Positions 16,614-20,909 of a stretch of DNA of 20,909 nt are shown here, piece after piece. The notes beneath the pieces were generated by a model. It was not told the DNA's origin and did no database searches. It saw only the letters and a list, made by a program, of their open reading frames with translations. Source of the DNA: a virus; the IMG/VR virus record IMGVR_UViG_3300010885_042044, positions 1 to 20,909 of that record; one strand, 5' to 3'. Position 1 is the stretch's first letter; each line of letters starts with the position of its first letter. The translations under genes were made by a program, and so were the position numbers.

Positions 16614-17507
16614 ATGAGTGAATCAAAAAACCCACTAGCAGCAATGTTAGCGCAGTACGAGGCAAACAACAAACCTAAGTACACTAAATCAACTGAAGCC
16701 AAATCATATGATTTGAAAAACTATTTTAATACTTACATTAAAGAAGGTATTAAATCAGCAACAAAACAAATTCGTATATTACCTTCACAAGATGGAACTA
16801 GTCCATTTGTTGAAATGTATGCTCATAAAGTACAAATTGATGGTGATTGGAAAACATTACCATGTTTAAAACATGAAAAAGATGAGGCTTGTCCTTTTTG
16901 TGAGGCAAATGATGCTTTACGTGCAACAGGTAAAGAGTCAGACAAAGAATTGGCTAAAAAATACAATGCTAAATTGTTTTACATTGTAAAAGTGATTGAT
17001 AGAGAACATGAAGACGAAGGTGTTAAATTTTGGAGATTTGCACATGATTGGACAAAAAGTGGAATCCTTGATAAAATCCAAGGTGTGTTATTAGCAACTA
17101 AAAAAGATTTTACACATCCAGCTACTGGTCGTGATTTGTCAATAACAATTAACAGAAATCAGTTAGGTAAGCCAACTGTATCTTCTGTATCTCATATGGA
17201 CCCAACACCATTACCTGAAGATTCTGATACCGCTAATGAATGGTTAGGTGATACAAGAACATGGGAAGATGTTTATGCTACTAAATCATATGATTTCATG
17301 GAAATCGTTGTTAAAGGTGGTGTTCCAGTATGGAATAAAGAAGAAAAAAGATTTGTTGATAAAGAATCAGTTAAAAATGATGGTGGAGATAACATCGAAG
17401 CTGAATTAACAATGGGTGTTGAAAACGTAAAAGCTAATATAAAACCAGCTACAGTAAAAGCACCAGTAAGCAATGATGATGATGATTCGGATGAATTACC
17501 ATTTTAA
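16614..17507 (+). CDS. 32: Single-stranded DNA-binding protein, T4 gp32-like
   Basis: A 297-residue protein that coats ssDNA during replication, recombination and repair. H71-X12-C84-X8-C93-X2-C96 reproduces the T4 gp32 zinc site (H-X12-C-X9-C-X2-C) almost exactly, inside the region LPCLKHEK...CPFCEA. A basic N-terminal segment with NPLAAMLAQYEANNKPKY corresponds to the cooperative-binding domain. FYIVKVIDR...KFWRFAHDW (about 122-146) is the OB-fold core pattern. The C-terminus is acidic and ends SNDDDDSDELPF, resembling a bacterial SSB tip (D/E-rich then PF) more than the T4 gp32 tail. It is the first gene of the replication cassette, with two promoters upstream and a terminator downstream, fitting the need for high levels of this protein. 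Length is close to T4 gp32 (301 residues). High confidence in family. Confidence 0.93.
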   Translation: MSESKNPLAAMLAQYEANNKPKYTKSTEAKSYDLKNYFNTYIKEGIKSATKQIRILPSQDGTSPFVEMYAHKVQIDGDWKTLPCLKHEKDEACPFCEANDALRATGKESDKELAKKYNAKLFYIVKVIDREHEDEGVKFWRFAHDWTKSGILDKIQGVLLATKKDFTHPATGRDLSITINRNQLGKPTVSSVSHMDPTPLPEDSDTANEWLGDTRTWEDVYATKSYDFMEIVVKGGVPVWNKEEKRFVDKESVKNDGGDNIEAELTMGVENVKANIKPATVKAPVSNDDDDSDELPF

Positions 17508-17520
17508 TAATCAAATTTAT

Positions 17521-17555
17521 AAAAAGGTCTGAGCAATTAGACCTTTTTTTTTTTT
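17521..17555 (+). terminator. Rho-independent terminator between ssDNA-binding protein and recombinase genes
   Basis: Stem arms AAAAAGGTCT (17521-17530) and AGACCTTTTT (17539-17548) with an 8-nt loop, followed by a 12-T run at 17544-17555. It lies 14 nt after the stop codon. Partial readthrough probably supplies the downstream genes, since no clear promoter is visible before the recombinase; this would make the ssDNA-binding protein the most abundant product. Confidence 0.88.
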
Positions 17556-17587
17556 CTAAAATAATAAAAATTAAATAATAATTAAAT

Positions 17588-18691
17588 ATGGCCAAAAAAC
17601 CAGAGAAAAAATCGAATGAAAAAAAAGAATTTGACTTAGACGCATTTTTAGAATCTGAGAATATTAGTTCAGAACCAAAAGATAAAGAGTTATCATGGGT
17701 TCCATTATCAAAAGCATGGCATGATGCATTAAAATTGCCAGGATTTCCTAGAGGTTTTGTATCACTTGTAAGGGGTTATTCTAACACTGGTAAATCAACA
17801 GCTTTTTATGAAGCAATTGTTGGTTGTCAAAAAATTGGTGATATGGCTATTGTTATTGAAACAGAAGGTAACTGGAATACAGAACATGCTAAACAAGTTG
17901 GTGTTAAATTTATTCAAGTAACTGATAAAGAAACTGGAAAAGTAACAGAAAAACCAGATGGTTTTATTTTGATGAAAAGCAAAGATTTATATAATAGATA
18001 TAAAAACTACAATCATCAAGAAAGTAAAATGATGACAAAACCAACTAGGTTAGAACCAGTTATTGAAGATGTATCATTATTTATTAGTGAAATGATTCAA
18101 AAACAAGAGGATGGTATTATAAATAAAAATATGTGTTTTTTATGGGATTCTATTGGGACGCTTAATTGTTATAAATCTGCTTGTTCTAACACTAGTAATA
18201 ATATGTGGAATGCAGGGGCTATGGGAGCTTTCCAAGCAATTGTTAACTTTAAAATACCTTCTAGTCGTTCTGAAGATAGTGAGTTTACAAATACAATGAT
18301 TTGTGTTCAAAAGATTTGGTTAGATAATATGAATGGAACCGTTGTTAAACATAAAGGTGGTGAGTTCATGTTCTTTAATTCTAGAATTATTGTACATATT
18401 GGTGGTATTTTAACACATGGTACTAAAAAATTAACAGCTAAAGCTTTGAATCAAGATTTTCAATATGGAACTGAAGCTAAAATTAGGTGTGAGAAGAACC
18501 ATGTTACAGGCATTGAAAGAAATGGTACTATTGCATCAACACCACATGGATATATCAACCCAGATGAGCTATATGCTTATAAAACACAGAAAAGAAAATT
18601 CATACATGATGCATTAAATGTTAGTTATGATACATCAATTGAATATGGTGAAGAAGATGGAACACTTGAAGGTGATGATATTAGAGAATAG
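17588..18691 (+). CDS. uvsX: RecA-family recombinase, UvsX-like
   Basis: A 367-residue strand-exchange ATPase (T4 UvsX is 391). Walker A is G63-YSNT-GKS (63-70). IVIETEGNW (88-96) corresponds to the RecA region containing the catalytic Glu. Walker B is CFLWDS (183-188, D187). A helical L2-like stretch (AMGAFQAIVNF) and MICVQK (237-242) precede a segment resembling RecA's 'GG..L.F..' (HKGGEFMFFNSRIIVHI, 255-271). The N-terminus is Lys-rich and the C-terminus acidic. With the gp32-like protein it would form presynaptic filaments for recombination-dependent replication and repair. The ATG follows an AT-rich leader. A UvsY mediator is not recognised in the window. Family confident; UvsX rather than other RecA-like groups supported by length and neighbours. 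Confidence 0.9.
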   Translation: MAKKPEKKSNEKKEFDLDAFLESENISSEPKDKELSWVPLSKAWHDALKLPGFPRGFVSLVRGYSNTGKSTAFYEAIVGCQKIGDMAIVIETEGNWNTEHAKQVGVKFIQVTDKETGKVTEKPDGFILMKSKDLYNRYKNYNHQESKMMTKPTRLEPVIEDVSLFISEMIQKQEDGIINKNMCFLWDSIGTLNCYKSACSNTSNNMWNAGAMGAFQAIVNFKIPSSRSEDSEFTNTMICVQKIWLDNMNGTVVKHKGGEFMFFNSRIIVHIGGILTHGTKKLTAKALNQDFQYGTEAKIRCEKNHVTGIERNGTIASTPHGYINPDELYAYKTQKRKFIHDALNVSYDTSIEYGEEDGTLEGDDIRE

Positions 18692-18718
18692 ATTGTTTAA
18701 CCCATTAAAAATGGAACT

Positions 18719-19756
18719 GTGAATAAAAGACCATCACGCAATGGTGAAATAATAGAAAAAAAACAAAATACACTTTTGGTAGACGGAAATGCCCTGTTTA
18801 AGACAGGCTTTTTCGGTGCCAAAAGCATGTATAATTCAGAAGGTAAGCCAATAGGTGGTATTTATCAATTCCTTACAGTTATCCGTAAATTATTAACTGA
18901 AGACCTTTATCACAGAGTATATGTATTCTGGGATGGTAACTATAGTGGTAAATTAAGATATGAAATCTATAGTCCATACAAAAGTGGTAGGGGTAAAGAC
19001 TATAAAAAAGGAACACAACCCACAGATGAATCAGAGTTACAACAACGTAATAGAGTATGGGATTATTTAGCTGAAATGCACATCAGACAATTAAAACATG
19101 AAATCATCGAAAGTGATGATTTAATTGCTTATTATTGTTTAAATAAAAAACATAATGAAAAAATAACTATCGTAACAAACGATAGAGATATGGCACAATT
19201 AATAGATGATGAGATACAAATTTATTTTTGTGACCCAGCAATTAAAAATTATGTTGATAAATCAAATTTTTCTTCGTACTTTTGTTACCATCAAGAAAAC
19301 GCAGCACTAATTAAAACAATGATTGGTGATAAAAGCGACACGATAAAAGGTATTAAAGGGTTAGGAGAGAAGAAATTGGTATCACTATTCCCGATGTTAA
19401 AAGAAAGTAAATTAACCTTAAACCAAATAATAGATGAAGCTAAAAAACAAAAATTAGAAAGAATATCGGAAAAGAAACCTAATCTATTGATATTAGATAA
19501 TATCATTAATGGTGTCACTGAAGGTGTTCAAGGTAAAGATATCTATGAAATAAATCATAAATTAGTTAACCTTAAAGAACCAATGATGACAGAAGATGGG
19601 ATTAAACAATTACATGATTTGATAAATGAACCATTAGAAAGAGGCGAATTTAGAAAAATATATGTTATGATGAAAAAAGATGGGTTAAATAAAGAAATGA
19701 GTGAATATAGATACGAAGATTTCTTAATACCTTTTAAAAGTTTAATAACGAGATAA
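18719..19756 (+). CDS. rnh: 5'-3' exonuclease / flap nuclease, T4 RNase H-like
   Basis: A 345-residue FEN/Pol I 5'-nuclease family protein that removes RNA primers and flaps from the lagging strand (T4 RNase H is 305 residues). Acidic metal ligands sit as in T4 RNase H: D22 in LLVDGNALF, D72 in VFWDGNYSG, E131 and D133/D134 in IIESDDLIAY, D155 and D157 in VTNDRDMAQL, D204/D207 in MIGDKSDTIKGIKGLG, with the helix-hairpin-helix Gly pattern. A Lys/Arg-rich arch (YKSGRGKDYKK, 87-97) matches the helical-arch region. The only start codon upstream of the first motif in frame is GTG 18719; an ATG at 18711 in another frame opens a three-codon ORF ending TGA on top of the GTG. All neighbours use ATG. 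Located between the recombinase and helicase genes. Confidence 0.9.
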   Translation: MNKRPSRNGEIIEKKQNTLLVDGNALFKTGFFGAKSMYNSEGKPIGGIYQFLTVIRKLLTEDLYHRVYVFWDGNYSGKLRYEIYSPYKSGRGKDYKKGTQPTDESELQQRNRVWDYLAEMHIRQLKHEIIESDDLIAYYCLNKKHNEKITIVTNDRDMAQLIDDEIQIYFCDPAIKNYVDKSNFSSYFCYHQENAALIKTMIGDKSDTIKGIKGLGEKKLVSLFPMLKESKLTLNQIIDEAKKQKLERISEKKPNLLILDNIINGVTEGVQGKDIYEINHKLVNLKEPMMTEDGIKQLHDLINEPLERGEFRKIYVMMKKDGLNKEMSEYRYEDFLIPFKSLITR

Positions 19757-19780
19757 ATAATTAATTTAAAACAATAAAAA

Positions 19781-20275
19781 ATGGCAACATCAGAAACTAA
19801 AACAACAGAAGTAACAAACACAAATGATTACGCAAAAAAAAATGAAGAAAGATTTGAATTTGTGTTATTTATAAATGACCACATTATATGTCAACGATAT
19901 CTTAATATCAGAGATTACAATGAAGATGCTATAAAATCATTAGAATTAAAAGACCTTGCAGATAGTATCGTAGGTGTTAATAATGGTTCATTTGGTGAAG
20001 TAGGTATTATACCTAAACATTTAAAGAATAAAGCAATAGAATATTTGTGGAGTAATTATAACCCATATTATACTAAACCTGAAACAACAACTGATAAAAT
20101 TGATAACTTTCAATTTGAAGTTAGAGTTGATAAAAAAGTGGTTTTAAGTTCTGGTTTTTCAGGTAATTTATTTCCTCCAAGAGTTAGATATGCTGTGGAT
20201 ATCAAAGAAATTATACCGTCTATTATGAGTGAGATTAGATATTATTTGAGTCAAAAAAATTATACTATTGTATAG
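19781..20275 (+). CDS. Uncharacterised 164-residue protein between exonuclease and helicase genes
   Basis: No family recognised. The N-terminal 20 residues are Thr/Glu/Lys-rich and probably disordered. Two segments, 25-65 (FEFVLFINDHIICQ...) and 110-150 (FQFEVRVDKKVVLS...), align without gaps over 41 residues by hydrophobic pattern, with identical residues at F25/F110, F27/F112, K57/K142, S62/S147 and I63/I148. This suggests an internal duplication of a small beta-alpha unit. The ATG follows CAATAAAAA. Position between lagging-strand nuclease and replicative helicase genes suggests a replication accessory role such as helicase loading or recombination mediation. That is guilt by association; it does not visibly resemble T4 gp59 or UvsY. 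Confidence 0.8.
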   Translation: MATSETKTTEVTNTNDYAKKNEERFEFVLFINDHIICQRYLNIRDYNEDAIKSLELKDLADSIVGVNNGSFGEVGIIPKHLKNKAIEYLWSNYNPYYTKPETTTDKIDNFQFEVRVDKKVVLSSGFSGNLFPPRVRYAVDIKEIIPSIMSEIRYYLSQKNYTIV

Positions 20276-20280
20276 TATAA
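20260..20280 (+). other. AT-only hairpin overlapping the stop codon of the 19781 gene
   Basis: Nine-base inverted repeat (TTATACTAT / ATAGTATAA) with a 3-nt loop; the second arm contains the TAG stop. No T tract follows, so it is not a classical terminator. It could slow decay or weakly attenuate transcription before the helicase gene, or be chance in AT-rich DNA. Confidence 0.3.
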
Positions 20281-20336
20281 GTTATCACTTTAATATATTT
20301 ATTAATACAGTAGTTTTAAAATTTAAAAACAAATAG

Positions 20337-20909
20337 ATGGCAAAAATAGACAAGGATACATTAGGATATTTAGGGATGGAGTACCAATTAAGATTATTGG
20401 CACAAATATTAACAGATAAAAGATTTGCTAACTCAATAATTGATATTGTTGACCCAAATTATTTTGAAGAACAATACTTAAGAATAATAGCCGCCACTAT
20501 TAAAGATGCAAAAAATAAATCAGATATAATACCAGATTTTGGTAGTATTGAGTTTAGATTGTTAGAAGAAATAAGCGATGTACAACAAAGGAAGTTTGTA
20601 CTCGCTCAACTTCGCAAGATTAAAGAAGCTAATTTAAACGATACTGAAAAGATTCAAGAGATTGCCATGACTTTTTGTAAACAACAAGAGTTAAAGAAGT
20701 CAATAAAAGAAATACAAAAAATTATTGACAAGGGTAATTTAGAGGATTATGAGAAATGTGAATCCATCCTTAGAAAAGCACTAGAACATGGTGATAACAA
20801 AGATGATGGTATGGATATCTTTGAAAGTATTAACACAGTATTAGATGAAGATTTTAGAAAACCTATTAAAACAGGTATCAAAGGTCTTGATGAAATAATG
20901 GATGGTGGG
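20337..20909 (+). CDS. 41: Replicative DNA helicase, DnaB/T4 gp41-like, 3' end missing
   Basis: The start of a DnaB-family helicase running off the window; 191 codons are visible. The first ~100 residues are a helical DnaB-type N-terminal domain (EYQLRLLAQILTDKRF..., DPNYFEEQYLRIIAATI, and FVLAQLRKI). A linker helix (ELKKSIKEIQKII) follows, and the RecA-like domain begins at KTGIKGLDEIMDGG, the segment that immediately precedes Walker A in this family (Walker A itself lies beyond the window). The protein unwinds the fork 5'-3' and partners with a primase (gp61-like, not in view). ATG 20337 has a leader of A-rich sequence (AAAACAAATAG). The call is supported by its neighbours. Confidence 0.87.
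   Translation, partial: MAKIDKDTLGYLGMEYQLRLLAQILTDKRFANSIIDIVDPNYFEEQYLRIIAATIKDAKNKSDIIPDFGSIEFRLLEEISDVQQRKFVLAQLRKIKEANLNDTEKIQEIAMTFCKQQELKKSIKEIQKIIDKGNLEDYEKCESILRKALEHGDNKDDGMDIFESINTVLDEDFRKPIKTGIKGLDEIMDGG

Noticed and set aside
18118-18125. TATAAATA inside the recombinase gene as a late promoter
   Set aside because: It lies mid-gene with no downstream start nearby; one or more chance matches are expected in AT-rich sequence.
19555-19821. 88-codon open frame on the - strand
   Set aside because: Antisense to the exonuclease gene, which has clear catalytic motifs; composition is that of a shadow frame.
20268-20301. Host-type promoter before the helicase gene (TTG and TATATTTA)
   Set aside because: Spacing is 23 nt and the second box lacks the final G, so the match is poor; the gene is probably read from upstream.
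1-20909. tRNA genes, CRISPR arrays, insertion sequences, introns or homing endonucleases
   Set aside because: No cloverleaf-like GC-rich segments, regularly spaced repeats, transposase motifs, or HNH/GIY-YIG motifs were seen on reading; a tRNA scan was not possible here.

Overview
The window is a strongly AT-rich, gene-dense stretch of a tailed-phage genome. Every gene is on the + strand and gaps are short. Gene content points to a T4-like myovirus with a contractile tail. The first half encodes tail and baseplate proteins: a tape measure, a large tube-initiator/baseplate-like protein, a LysM-like small baseplate protein and a giant hub with a C-terminal lysozyme-like domain. The last quarter is a T4-type replication/recombination cassette: gp32-like ssDNA-binding protein, UvsX-like recombinase, RNase H/FEN-type exonuclease and the start of a gp41/DnaB-type helicase. 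The host is probably a member of the Bacteroidota (flavobacterium-like). Several gaps carry that phylum's promoter pattern (TTG, 19-20 nt, TAnnTTTG), and most start codons follow A-rich leaders with no Shine-Dalgarno.

Layout. 2-1084: 3' part of an unrecognised, probably virion, gene. 1094-3532: tape measure. 3704-4261: small protein with two UVR (UvrB/UvrC) motifs and an N-terminus resembling a T4 prohead-targeting peptide; it has its own promoter-like sequences and a terminator. 4397-14362: baseplate block of 1380, 106 and 1828 residue proteins, the last two overlapping by 11 nt. 14396-16372: four small uncharacterised genes, the first preceded by a promoter-like element almost touching its start codon, the last followed by a terminator. 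16373-16613: regulatory gap with a terminator, two tandem host-type promoters and an A-rich leader. 16614-20909: replication/recombination cassette with a terminator directly after the ssDNA-binding protein gene.

How it works together. The ssDNA-binding protein, recombinase, 5' exonuclease and replicative helicase form the core of T4-style recombination-dependent replication and lagging-strand processing. The tail block builds the tube-length ruler and a central hub carrying a wall-degrading domain. Regulation looks split. The replication cassette begins with host-sigma-type promoters. The 3704 and 4397 genes carry TATAAATA boxes identical to the T4 late promoter consensus, which would imply a gp55-like late sigma factor outside the window.

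Most unusual points: the UVR protein that may be packaged into the capsid, an OmpA-like domain embedded in the 1380-residue baseplate protein, the hub-lysozyme fusion, a gp32-like protein ending in a bacterial SSB-type tip, and a possible internal duplication in the unknown gene between the exonuclease and helicase genes.
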